Assembly (NCBI RefSeq): GCF_017939705.1
Contig: NZ_JAGKSQ010000002.1
Coordinates: 372,001 to 436,000 of the forward strand
Length of the DNA: 64,000 nucleotides
Direction of reading: 5' to 3'
From: Halalkalibacter suaedae
Lineage (GTDB): Bacteria; Bacillota; Bacilli; Bacillales; Bacillaceae_D
Part shown: positions 48,868 to 56,640 of the stretch, one piece after another
Position numbering within the stretch: position 1 is the first letter of the stretch
How the letters are laid out: each line of letters begins with the position of its first letter
Made by a program: the position numbers and the translations under genes
Notes under the pieces: model-generated
Seen by the model: only the letters and a program-made list of their open reading frames with translations
Databases searched by the model: none
What the model was told of the DNA's origin: nothing

Positions 48868-48890
48868 AGTACTATACATTGAACAGTACT
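48868..48890. promoter_or_regulatory. Candidate PadR operator
   Basis: Two AGTACT palindromes (48868-48873, 48885-48890) separated by 11 nt, with further GTACT/GTACC half-sites up to 48940, upstream of the padR start. A TATAGT -10 on the minus strand overlaps the first. Confidence 0.4.
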
Positions 48891-48962
48891 GACCTTGATC
48901 TAAGAGTACCACTTACTACTGTTCATAGCAAGGTACTGTTTTAAAATTAGGTCATAAAATAC

Positions 48963-49003
48963 CAAAAAAGATAGGTTATCTAAGAAATGACTACCTATCT
49001 TTA
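48963..49003 (-). terminator. Terminator of the signal peptidase gene
   Basis: Minus strand GATAGGTAGT...ATAACCTATC followed by T6. Confidence 0.75.
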
Positions 49004-49048
49004 TCATTTATTTTAAAAAAAAGTGTAATTCAGTAATAGATTCGTTAT

Positions 49049-49666
49049 CTAAAATGTATTCATTTTATCAAAAGGGTAAAAGCGGAAGAAAACTTCCCCA
49101 ATTACATGGTCATCTGGAATCGGACCAATTGTTCTACTGTCAGTACTACCATTTCTGTTATCACCCATTACGTATATATGTCCTTCAGGAATAGTAATGG
49201 TTTCAAATGGAAATTCCATCTCCTCGTCTACATATTTTTCATTTAATTCAGTCCCATTTCTGAAAACTTTTCCATTCTTAAATTCTAATTTATCTCCAGC
49301 TTTTCCAATAACTCGTTTAATCCATAAATTTTCTTGATCTGAGTTACCTAGAAGCTTATAAATAATTGGATTATCTAAAAAGTTGTCCTGTATAGTTCTT
49401 TCTCTACTTATTCGACTATCAATTATTACCACATCGTTATATTCTGGCATTTGACCTAAAAGATAGCTAGATTTAAAAATCATGACTCTGTCACCTGTTA
49501 GGTCTTCTTCGGAGCTATCTCCACCGAAAAATGTAGGTTCCATTGAACTCCCACTAACGGTAAAAGGTTGAATAATAAAGGCGCTCACAATAATTGCAAC
49601 GAGCAAAGCGACTAAAATTGATTTAGTCCAACTAAATATTTCTTGTAAAAATTTCTGAATAGGCAT
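49049..49666 (-). CDS. Signal peptidase I
   Basis: About 205 residues, anchored by one N-terminal TM helix (SILVALLVAIIVSAFIIQPF). Catalytic Ser in SGSSMEPTF near 45, Lys in WIKRVIGKAGD near 90, box E GDNRNGSTDSR near 170. It removes signal peptides outside the membrane. The start is uncertain: ATG 49666 has a ribosome binding site AAAGGA at 12 nt; ATG 49678 is too close. One of the usual several Sip paralogues. Confidence 0.93.
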   Translation of the reverse strand: MPIQKFLQEIFSWTKSILVALLVAIIVSAFIIQPFTVSGSSMEPTFFGGDSSEEDLTGDRVMIFKSSYLLGQMPEYNDVVIIDSRISRERTIQDNFLDNPIIYKLLGNSDQENLWIKRVIGKAGDKLEFKNGKVFRNGTELNEKYVDEEMEFPFETITIPEGHIYVMGDNRNGSTDSRTIGPIPDDHVIGEVFFRFYPFDKMNTF

Positions 49667-49798
49667 GGAGAACAACATTCCTTTCTAAATTGATTGATTA
49701 ATGACCATTCTTCATTATTGTTAATGACCTTAGACAAACTTAAATTAATTCTAGCATTCTTTTCCATTAGTTAGGATTTTTTTTATAAGTGTTCATGG

Positions 49799-49827
49799 TT
49801 GACATCTTTTTTTTCATTATTTATACT
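49799..49827 (+). promoter_or_regulatory. SigA promoter of the marR gene
   Basis: TTGACA at 49799-49804, 17-bp spacer, TATACT at 49822-49827. Confidence 0.85.
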
Positions 49828-49873
49828 AACCTTTGTGTTAAAAATGTATAGCAACTAATAATGAGGGATCAAT

Positions 49874-50308
49874 TTGAATTTAACCTTTCAAGACTACATT
49901 AGTATTAAAATTCATAAGACAGATTTAGTCCTTACTAACTTTATTAAATTGAAGTTAGAGCCCTTTAACCTTGCTCCTGAACAAAATTTAATTATGATGT
50001 TGCTTTGGGAAAAAGATGGATTAACTCAAAACCACATCGGAGAAAAATTAGATAAAGATAAAACGAACATTGCTAGGATGGCTTCAAGTTTAGAGAAAAA
50101 AGGATTTATTAAAAGAAGTCATTGTTTAGACGATCGTCGTTCAGTGAAATTATATCTAACTCCCTGTGGAGAAAAGCTTGGTGAGGAAATCAAACCCCTG
50201 ATTGAAGAGTTTAATGAGGTAGTTTGCAAAGGTTTTTCAAATGAAGAGCTTATAGAACTAGAGAGATTACTATTAAAAATGAAAAAAAACGTTCAAATTC
50301 ATTTATGA
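49874..50308 (+). CDS. MarR-family transcriptional regulator
   Basis: A 144-residue winged-helix regulator: NLAPEQNLIMMLLWEKDGLTQ, recognition helix DKDKTNIARMASSLEKKGF, wing DDRRSVKLYLTPCG. A single conserved-looking Cys (SHCLDD near 78 and PCGEK near 95) could be redox sensing. Start is TTG 49874 with GAGGGA. The next gene, an azoreductase, is preceded by two similar palindromes, so this is probably its repressor, as MhqR and YodB are in B. subtilis. Confidence 0.9.
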   Translation: MNLTFQDYISIKIHKTDLVLTNFIKLKLEPFNLAPEQNLIMMLLWEKDGLTQNHIGEKLDKDKTNIARMASSLEKKGFIKRSHCLDDRRSVKLYLTPCGEKLGEEIKPLIEEFNEVVCKGFSNEELIELERLLLKMKKNVQIHL

Positions 50309-50326
50309 TTTTCAGTTTCATATATA

Positions 50327-50370
50327 GTTGCTGTATCAACATGATTAAATTGAAAAGTTGTTATAACAAC
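50327..50370 (+). promoter_or_regulatory. Twin MarR-type operators before azoreductase
   Basis: GTTGTTATAACAAC at 50357-50370 is a perfect 14-bp palindrome; GTTGCTGTATCAAC at 50327-50340 has the same GTTG-N6-CAAC frame exactly 30 bp upstream (about three helical turns). Confidence 0.6.
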
Positions 50371-50397
50371 CTTTCTTACCACTAGGAGGTACAATCT

Positions 50398-51024
50398 ATG
50401 TCAAACGTATTATTTATCAAAGCTAACTCTAGACCGATCGAACAGGCAGTAAGTGTCAAGCTCTATTATTCTTTCCTTGAAAACTATCAAAAGGCAAATC
50501 CAGATGACGTAATTACAGAACTTGATTTGTTTGAAGAAAACCTTCCATACTATGGTACAGATATGATTAATGGTATGTTCAAACTTTCGAAAGGAATGGA
50601 ATTAACTTCTGAAGAAGATCAAGCAGCAACTCTTGTTTCTAAATATTTAAATCAATTTCTTGAAGCAGATAAAGTTGTTTTTGCTTTTCCACTTTGGAAC
50701 TTTGCTGTTCCAGCTGTTCTGCATACGTATTTAGATTACTTAGCACAAGCTGGAAAAACATTCCGCTATACTGCTGAAGGTCCAGTTGGTTTGCTCAATG
50801 ATAAAAAAGTAGCCCTACTAAATGCTAGAGGGGGAGTGTATTCCGAAGGTCCAGCACAGGCATCAGAAATGTCGCTAAACTATGTTAAGACAATGCTTGG
50901 ATTCTGGGGTGTTGAAGACTTGACTACCGTTATTGTTGAGGGGCACAATCAGTTCCCGGATAAATCAGAAGAAATTATTGCAGAAGGTCTTAAGAAAACT
51001 GAGCAAGTTGCTCAAGAATTTTAA
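50398..51024 (+). CDS. azoR: FMN-dependent NADH-azoreductase (AzoR)
   Basis: A 208-residue flavodoxin-like quinone/azo reductase that detoxifies quinones with NADH. FMN contacts: N-terminal VLFIKANSRPIEQAVS, VFAFPLWNFAVPAVLHTYLD near 98-115 and LNARGGVYSEG near 140. Strong AGGAGG. Regulated in all likelihood by the upstream MarR protein. Paralogue identity (AzoR1 or AzoR2) cannot be decided. Confidence 0.93.
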   Translation: MSNVLFIKANSRPIEQAVSVKLYYSFLENYQKANPDDVITELDLFEENLPYYGTDMINGMFKLSKGMELTSEEDQAATLVSKYLNQFLEADKVVFAFPLWNFAVPAVLHTYLDYLAQAGKTFRYTAEGPVGLLNDKKVALLNARGGVYSEGPAQASEMSLNYVKTMLGFWGVEDLTTVIVEGHNQFPDKSEEIIAEGLKKTEQVAQEF

Positions 51025-51045
51025 ATTTCTATCAAAAAGCGTTAG

Positions 51046-51083
51046 TGGTGACTCGGAAGATTATCTTCGAGTCACCTTTTTCT
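51046..51083 (+). terminator. Terminator of azoR
   Basis: GGTGACTCG...CGAGTCACC with inner pairing and T5. Confidence 0.85.
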
Positions 51084-51095
51084 TTGAGAAATTCG

Positions 51096-51248
51096 CTATT
51101 GATATGGGAAAAAAGGATAACGAGTTTCAGTACTTCTTTTTTCGTTGGGACTAATTAAATACTGAGATTTTGGTTTTTGCTTGAACATTTTTGATTTATC
51201 GACGTTTCTGCCATCAAAATAGGTCCCATTTTTAATTTCTTTTATCAT
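51096..51248 (-). CDS. Small hydrophilic protein
   Basis: A 50-residue, basic, soluble frame from ATG 51248 to TAG 51096, with a strong ribosome binding site AAAAAGGAGAT at the right distance. It begins MIKEIKNGTYFDGRNVDKSK and ends RYPFFPYQ. Low-complexity helix content is small; no family recognised. The good ribosome binding site and codon use make it credible. Confidence 0.6.
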   Translation of the reverse strand: MIKEIKNGTYFDGRNVDKSKMFKQKPKSQYLISPNEKRSTETRYPFFPYQ

Positions 51249-51318
51249 GAGCAATCTCCTTTTTAATTTAAGCATATAAGTTTTTATGGAAAGTAATACT
51301 CATTATTTGCTTCTATTC

Positions 51319-51357
51319 AAAAAAACCTAAGGAGCAGGTAGCCGCTCCTTAGGTTTA
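51319..51357 (-). terminator. Terminator of the DUF3892 gene
   Basis: AAACCTAAGGAGC / GCTCCTTAGGTTT stem with T7 on the minus strand; it overlaps the stop codon. Confidence 0.9.
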
Positions 51358-51672
51358 AAAAAGAGGAAGTTGATCTAAGTTGTTTTCTTTTATTCCATCG
51401 GGTTCGCTTCGTATGATGTCTCTGCCGTATTTATGAAAAACATCAATATGTGCAAGCCGTCCTTCTTTCGCTTCCGTTAATGCAGAGATATAATCTAATT
51501 CTCTTCCTGTATTCGTTTTAAAGGCAATAATATCGCCTTCATCGTTTTTTCGTACGGCGACGACCTGTTCTTCTAATGAAGAAGCAGATTCTGTTAAATT
51601 TTCACTTTTGGCTTGTTTAAGTCCCTCTTCTTTGTACTGATTAAATATTTGCTGATAATTATTTAATTCCAT
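51355..51672 (-). CDS. DUF3892-containing protein
   Basis: About 105 residues. The C-terminal part (about 34-90; VVAVRKNDEGDIIAFKTNTG, ALTEAKEGRLAHIDVFHKYG, RSEPDG) is a DUF3892 domain, a small beta-rich module of unknown function. I start at ATG 51672, which follows GGGAGGTG; the in-frame extension upstream to 51726 has no ribosome binding site. Soluble. Confidence 0.8.
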   Translation of the reverse strand: MELNNYQQIFNQYKEEGLKQAKSENLTESASSLEEQVVAVRKNDEGDIIAFKTNTGRELDYISALTEAKEGRLAHIDVFHKYGRDIIRSEPDGIKENNLDQLPLF

Positions 51673-51748
51673 TGAAAAAACACCTCCCGAACATATGTTT
51701 AGTATAATCAGGAGATGTTTTTTCATACGGGATCATATTTGGGTGCTT

Positions 51749-52414
51749 CTATCTAGTATCATTCCCCTCTAATTGAACAACGGTGTGAGGGCTAGAAAAT
51801 GTCAAATTCTTTTTTCGTATTTCCCTTATTAATGAATCTAGAATAGTAACTGTTTGAGGTAGTTCATGAAGCAAAACAGTATGTCCCGCTTCAATATGAT
51901 CGACTACATTCTCGATTATTTGATGAGGATCCTTAGGATGCTTCCAATCCCAGCTTGCAACACTCCATAAAACAATTTCTAGATTCAACGCTTTGGCTAC
52001 CTTAAATGTTTCATCATTATATAAGCCATAAGGTGGACGAAACAATCTTATCGGTTCATGTAAAGCCTGCTCCAGTAATATTTTGGATTTTAACATTTCA
52101 TTGTATTGTTCTTCATACGATAGCTCTGTTAATATTCTATGAGAATGGCTATGTGTTCCTATAAGATGGCCATCGCTAAGAACTTTTTCTAATTTATTTC
52201 CGCTAGGTAACATCCCCGTCTGCCAAAAGAAAAGTGCCTGGACTTTGTTCTTATTTAGGATCGTAAGAATGTCGTCTAACAAATTAGTTGGCCCATCATC
52301 AAACGTGAGAATAATTTCTGCTTGTTTATTTTTGACGATAACCCTATCGTCATTCCAGTCGTGAAGGACTGAATTTCTACCTCATACTCAACTATAATTA
52401 CGTTTTTTTAACAT
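51749..52414 (-). pseudogene. Polysaccharide deacetylase with two in-frame TGA codons
   Basis: A NodB-type carbohydrate esterase. The natural start is ATG 52414 after GGGGAGG; the frame reads MLKKRNYS-TGA-V-TGA-GRNSVLHDW and then continues without a stop through motif 1 TFDDGPTN, the zinc pair GTHSHSH, RPPYG, WSVASWDW and LLHELP to 51749 (221 codons). An ORF starting at TTG 52282 would lack the catalytic Asp pair. The TGAs (52390-52388, 52384-52382) look like mutated TGG (Trp) codons. The hairpin that follows has no G in its loop, so selenocysteine is unlikely. Probably inactive. Confidence 0.75.
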
Positions 52415-52612
52415 ATTTCCTCCCCATAACCATTTCGCTATAACCATTCCTACATTTAACATATTATATCTTAGTTTTGACTATAAGTTGCATTTAATGC
52501 TTGACCCAAAGTTACTAACGATTTCCTTCTATGCAAAGCTCTCTAGTCGCACATACTACACTGTGTAGGTTTTCCTACTTAGATAACAAAATGGTTATAA
52601 GGAGAGGTTAGA

Positions 52613-53236
52613 TTGGCACAGCAAACAACACAAGAAAGGCTAACCATTCAAGACTTGATTGAATCACGCCATAGTGTAAGGAAATTTGTTCAAGAAACAA
52701 TTCCTAAAGAAGATATCGATCGTATTTTCGATTTAGTTCGCCTCTCACCAAGTGCTTGGAATTTACAGCCTTGGCGTTTTCACGTCGTTACTGATACAGA
52801 CCTTAAACAAAAGCTGCAAGATGCTGCTTACGGGCAAACCCAAGTAACATCAGCCCCAGCAGTTATACTTGTTACAAGTGATATGGAAGACGTTATTAGA
52901 AACTTCCCTGAAACGGTTCACCCTGGACTATCTGAGGAACACAAACAAACTGAAATAGCGAATTTATCGTCGTTATTTGGTGGGATGAGTGTTGAAGACA
53001 GAGGACAATGGGGACTGACTCAAACTAATATTGCTCTTGGTTTCTTACTTGTGTCTTTAGAAGGCTTCGGATACTCTAGTGTGCCAATGTTAGGATTTGA
53101 TCAAGAAAAGGTTAAGGAAATTTTAGGACTTTCTGAACATGTGAAGTTTGCAGCGATGGTGCCATTTGGACGTGCTGATGCTGAAGGATACCCTCACCAT
53201 CGATATGAATTAGACAAAATTGTCAAATATCATTAA
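52613..53236 (+). CDS. Nitroreductase-family flavoprotein
   Basis: A 207-residue FMN-dependent NAD(P)H nitroreductase. FMN-binding ESRHSVRKF near 17-25, LSPSAWNLQPWRFHVV near 46-60, and the C-terminal PFGRADAEGYPHHR. It reduces nitro compounds or quinones in the cytoplasm; natural substrate unknown. Start is TTG 52613 behind AAGGAGAGG. Monocistronic. Confidence 0.92.
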   Translation: MAQQTTQERLTIQDLIESRHSVRKFVQETIPKEDIDRIFDLVRLSPSAWNLQPWRFHVVTDTDLKQKLQDAAYGQTQVTSAPAVILVTSDMEDVIRNFPETVHPGLSEEHKQTEIANLSSLFGGMSVEDRGQWGLTQTNIALGFLLVSLEGFGYSSVPMLGFDQEKVKEILGLSEHVKFAAMVPFGRADAEGYPHHRYELDKIVKYH

Positions 53237-53245
53237 AAGTAATCG

Positions 53246-53280
53246 AAGGGTCTCGAAAGAATCTTCTTTCGAGACCTTCC
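53246..53280 (+). terminator. Terminator of the nitroreductase gene
   Basis: AAGGGTCTCGAAAGA / TCTTTCGAGACCTT stem; only a short T-run follows. Confidence 0.7.
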
Positions 53281-53313
53281 TCTCATTCTCAGCAGTAATT
53301 AGGAGGAGTTAAG

Positions 53314-53421
53314 TTGTCAAAAGAGCAAAGACCTGTCTCATACCAACAAACGCTCGGAACAAAAACCGAACAAATTAGACAAGCAACCAAGGAAAAAAGA
53401 GAAAAATCAAACAAATCTTAA
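53314..53421 (+). CDS. Small highly charged protein
   Basis: A 35-residue frame from TTG 53314 with AGGAGG at the right distance. It is very hydrophilic (starts MSKEQRPVSYQQTLG, ends KEKREKSNKS) and helical. No family recognised; size and composition resemble the small basic proteins (YfhE-like) common in bacilli, without sequence match. A long imperfect terminator follows, which supports an independent transcript. Confidence 0.6.
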   Translation: MSKEQRPVSYQQTLGTKTEQIRQATKEKREKSNKS

Positions 53422-53446
53422 AAGAAACCGTTAAACGATTGTTCTC

Positions 53447-53505
53447 CGAGGCCACTTAAAGGGAATGTGAAGTGTTTATTCCTTTATACTTGGTCTCTTT
53501 TTTTC
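53447..53505 (+). terminator. Terminator after the small charged protein
   Basis: Long imperfect stem GAGGCCACTT...AAGGGAAT with ATTCCTTT...GGTCTC, followed by T7. Confidence 0.7.
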
Positions 53506-53587
53506 TTGAAATTTCGTATTGCGAAATAATCGATTTATTATTAAAATAATCCTTAGCTACTTTTGCTGACTAAAGGAGAACGTAATC

Positions 53588-54817
53588 ATGAATCGAAAAT
53601 TATTTCTATATGTTAAAGCTTTTTCAGACTTTGGAACGTATATGGATTTGATTGTCTTAAATGTATTAATCTATGCTGCAACCGGAAGTCCTGTCTGGCT
53701 CGCCGCTGCAATGGCAGCTCGTACTCTTGGTGGAGTGTTATCAAGTTTGTTTTCAGGAGTCGTTGCCGATCGCTTTAACCGAAGAAAAATTATGATCAAC
53801 ACTGATATTGTTAGAGCTCTTATTATTCTTATATTAATTCCATTTCCAAGCCCTACTCTTATCCTTATTGTTTCTTTCTTAATCGGACTAACGAGTACTT
53901 TTTTTGCAGTAAGCTTCAGTTCAGAGATACCACGAATATTTGGTGAGGATAAAGTTCTACAAACAAATGCAATCATTGCGAGATTAACCTCAATAAGCCT
54001 TGTTGCTGGCTTTATTGGTGCTGGTGTTTTAACTGATTTTTTAGGATATAAAGCAACGCTATTAATTGACTCAGCTACTTATTTAATTTCTGCCTTGGTT
54101 CTTGTAAAAATGAGATGGGATTCAACAACTGAAAAATCTCCTTTTGCTCTTTCCTCTGGCTTAAAGGAAAAAATGATTAGTGTTGTAAATGACTTAAGGG
54201 AAGTTTACAAATATCTAAGGTTAGCACCAATGCTCATGATGGTTAATATTGTCTTTCTTGTCGGAGCATTTGCTGGGAGCTCCCATAATTTAGGTATTCC
54301 CTTACTTGCAGAGACGATTCATTTTGAACGGCAGGGCTTTTACTACGGGATGATTTGGGGCGTGTGGGGACTTGGTTCCGTTCTTGCGACAATGATACTT
54401 CCGAGATTTAAATGGCTTCTTGAGCAAAAACTCTATTGGGTCTGCTTTGTTTCGGCGATTCTTATGTCGACAGGCTTCATCATTTTCTTGTCAACGACCT
54501 ATATATGGATCATTTTCCCATTTGCATTCTTAACTGGGATCTTTGATGCATCGTTTACTACATTGCATGCAACCATCCTTCAAAAATCTGAAAACTATAT
54601 CCGCGGCCGAATATTTGGAGTTGGGATGCTACTTAAATCATTAGGATTTGCTTTAGGTTTCTTGGTTGCCCCCTTCTTACTCGAAAGAATGACGATGCCA
54701 GAAATGGTTTGGATTTTGCACGGTACGTTAATTATAACAACAATTATTATCATTTTTTCAGCAAACAGTATAAAAACAAAGAAGAAACTTATTCCTCAAG
54801 TAAAAGTAAGCAATTGA
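53588..54817 (+). CDS. MFS transporter (MFS_3, EntS/MefA-like)
   Basis: A 409-residue, 12-helix major facilitator protein. Family features: FSDFGTYMDLIVLNVLIY at the start, the loop 2-3 motif GVVADRFNRRKIM, and FLTGIFDASFTTLHATILQ in helix 10. The MFS_3 branch includes enterobactin, macrolide and other drug exporters. No regulator adjacent. Start ATG 53588 with AAAGGAG. Confidence 0.9.
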   Translation: MNRKLFLYVKAFSDFGTYMDLIVLNVLIYAATGSPVWLAAAMAARTLGGVLSSLFSGVVADRFNRRKIMINTDIVRALIILILIPFPSPTLILIVSFLIGLTSTFFAVSFSSEIPRIFGEDKVLQTNAIIARLTSISLVAGFIGAGVLTDFLGYKATLLIDSATYLISALVLVKMRWDSTTEKSPFALSSGLKEKMISVVNDLREVYKYLRLAPMLMMVNIVFLVGAFAGSSHNLGIPLLAETIHFERQGFYYGMIWGVWGLGSVLATMILPRFKWLLEQKLYWVCFVSAILMSTGFIIFLSTTYIWIIFPFAFLTGIFDASFTTLHATILQKSENYIRGRIFGVGMLLKSLGFALGFLVAPFLLERMTMPEMVWILHGTLIITTIIIIFSANSIKTKKKLIPQVKVSN

Positions 54818-54828
54818 TCTCATTCAAT

Positions 54829-54866
54829 TAAGACCAGTGATCCTCTGATCTCTGGTCTTTTTTATG
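54829..54866 (+). terminator. Terminator of the MFS gene
   Basis: AAGACCAGTGATC / GATCTCTGGTCTT stem with T6. Confidence 0.85.
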
Positions 54867-54987
54867 TTGGTACTCCCCCATTTAATTACTTTAATTAAAT
54901 GATTTAATCTAAATCGATGGTATATATTTCAAATTTTATCAAATGATAAAATATACCAATTGTTACTTATAATGAGGAGGCATTTCT

Positions 54988-55953
54988 ATGAAAAGATTAC
55001 TAACAGCACTCACACTCACTCTTTTAATCAGTGTTCAGTTACCTGAAGCAACTTTTGCCCAAATTCCCCCAGAAGAAATTGAGCAATATCTTTCACCAAT
55101 TGGTTGGGAGGTTACTGATTTAGAAAATTATTTGAATGACTATTACGATAGATCCATTGATTCCTTTAGTACGTTAGAAGAACTAAAAGAATGGGTTGGA
55201 ACTCCTATTACTGAAGAAAATCGTCAAGCAGTATTAGATAGCTACAATATGTCTTTACAAGATCTTGAAATCCTACTAACTGAGTTTGGTGAAAGTCCAA
55301 GTGATTATTACTTTGTTGAGGATTTAGATAATGCTATTGATTTCTATTTGAATTTTAATGATGATATGGCAGAAGTAACTGATTTTTTTGGGATATTAGG
55401 GATCTCTGATGCAGAACTTGAACGAATGTTTATCCATTTAAGTAAACTAAATGAACAAGAGATCGAACAGCAAATGACTCTGATAGAATCAAGAATCTTA
55501 GCATTAGATACATTTACTGAAGCAGCTGAATTAACAGAAACACAAAAAGAAGAAATGGCGTCAATTTTTACTGATATGCTTTCCGCTTACAACGTATCAG
55601 CTGTTTTTTATCTTGAATCTCAAGGACAAAGAGAACAGATGACATTACGATCTCTTTTGGATATGGCCACCCTAAACGGTAATGTTCTAATAATCGAACT
55701 TTACGATGAAGAGGATAATCTTTTATTAGACATCGTCATAGATGAGGATTTATTTGATACTGACTTCTTAAGTCAATTAGGTGAAGATTTACTATTGTTG
55801 CCTCATCTAGCCAATGAACATCCGATTGCCCAAAAGATGCCTAATACCGCTTCTCCTTACGTCAATAATATGCTCATTGGTTTAATGATTTCATTGTTTA
55901 GTATTGCTCTATATATTCGTCTTCGTAAAAGAAGAGAAAAATATGTTTCCTAA
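54988..55953 (+). CDS. Processed acidic surface protein, sortase substrate
   Basis: A 321-residue secreted protein: signal peptide ending near TFAQ (about 25), a strongly acidic helical body (many Glu/Asp, about 26-285), and a C-terminal cell-wall sorting signal: motif KMPNTASP near 285-292, hydrophobic helix (MLIGLMISLFSIALYI) and a basic tail RLRKRREK. The motif is an LPxTA-type variant used by class D sortases. The sortase gene overlaps its 3' end, so this is very probably its substrate. Function of the body unknown. Confidence 0.88.
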   Translation: MKRLLTALTLTLLISVQLPEATFAQIPPEEIEQYLSPIGWEVTDLENYLNDYYDRSIDSFSTLEELKEWVGTPITEENRQAVLDSYNMSLQDLEILLTEFGESPSDYYFVEDLDNAIDFYLNFNDDMAEVTDFFGILGISDAELERMFIHLSKLNEQEIEQQMTLIESRILALDTFTEAAELTETQKEEMASIFTDMLSAYNVSAVFYLESQGQREQMTLRSLLDMATLNGNVLIIELYDEEDNLLLDIVIDEDLFDTDFLSQLGEDLLLLPHLANEHPIAQKMPNTASPYVNNMLIGLMISLFSIALYIRLRKRREKYVS

Positions 55954-56563
55954 GAAAATGATAAATGGAAGAATGAATGGCATGGTGCCTATCATTCTTC
56001 TCTTCATTATCGGCTTAATGATCATAGCAATTAATTCTTATTGGTATGTTCAGGGAATTTCTTCGGTTGATTCAATACGAATGACAAGTGAACTAAAAGT
56101 CAAAGAACATATAAATCTATCTAAAAAAACAATCACTACAGAGAATCAACTCAGCCTACCCTCTGTTGGCGATATGTATGGACATTTATTAATTCCGAAA
56201 TTAGATTCAAAAATCCCTATTTTTTACGGAGCAGAAGAGGATCAGCTTAAAGAAGGGGTTGGTCATGTTCAAGGGACTCCTTTTTCAGGTGAAAATAGTA
56301 ATACAGTGCTATCAGGACATCGCGACACCGTATTTCGTCATCTTGGTAAAATAGAGAAAGGCGATCGTCTTATCATTGAAATGAATGCTAACATTTTCAC
56401 CTATGTTGTTAAAAAGATTCGAATTGTTGATGAAAATGAGCCCACTGTCATTGTCCCAAAACCAAGGTCGACATTGACAGTTATTACCTGCTATCCCTTT
56501 GGTTATTTAGGGAATGCACCACAAAGATTTGTATTAATTGCTGATTTAATCGACAAAGGATAA
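55943..56563 (+). CDS. Class D sortase
   Basis: A 206-residue transpeptidase anchored by an N-terminal TM helix (IILLFIIGLMIIAINSYWY). Catalytic triad: His126 (LSGHRDTVFRHLG), Cys183 in TVITCYPF and Arg195 (APQRFVLI). The TxITCYPF motif is typical of class D. Start ATG 55943 overlaps the end of the acidic protein by 11 nt; an in-frame upstream start at 55904 has no ribosome binding site. Dedicated to the preceding substrate, similar to YhcS-YhcR of B. subtilis. Confidence 0.92.
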   Translation: MFPKKMINGRMNGMVPIILLFIIGLMIIAINSYWYVQGISSVDSIRMTSELKVKEHINLSKKTITTENQLSLPSVGDMYGHLLIPKLDSKIPIFYGAEEDQLKEGVGHVQGTPFSGENSNTVLSGHRDTVFRHLGKIEKGDRLIIEMNANIFTYVVKKIRIVDENEPTVIVPKPRSTLTVITCYPFGYLGNAPQRFVLIADLIDKG

Positions 56564-56585
56564 AGTCATCAGGTTATTGAAACAA

Positions 56586-56639
56586 AAAAAGGCTACTGAA
56601 AAAAGTGAAATTTCCCCTTCTTAGTAGCCTTTATTAAAA
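56586..56639. terminator. Bidirectional terminator
   Basis: AAAGGCTACT / AGTAGCCTTT hairpin between the convergent sortase and amidotransferase genes, T-run best on the minus strand. Confidence 0.85.
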
Positions 56640-56640
56640 A

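Noticed and set aside
52365-52390. Selenocysteine reading of the two TGA codons in the deacetylase gene
   Set aside because: The following hairpin (TTCAGTC-CTTCAC-GACTGGA) has no G at the start of its loop, there are two TGAs close together, and NodB enzymes have no redox Cys at this place; Trp-to-stop mutation is simpler.
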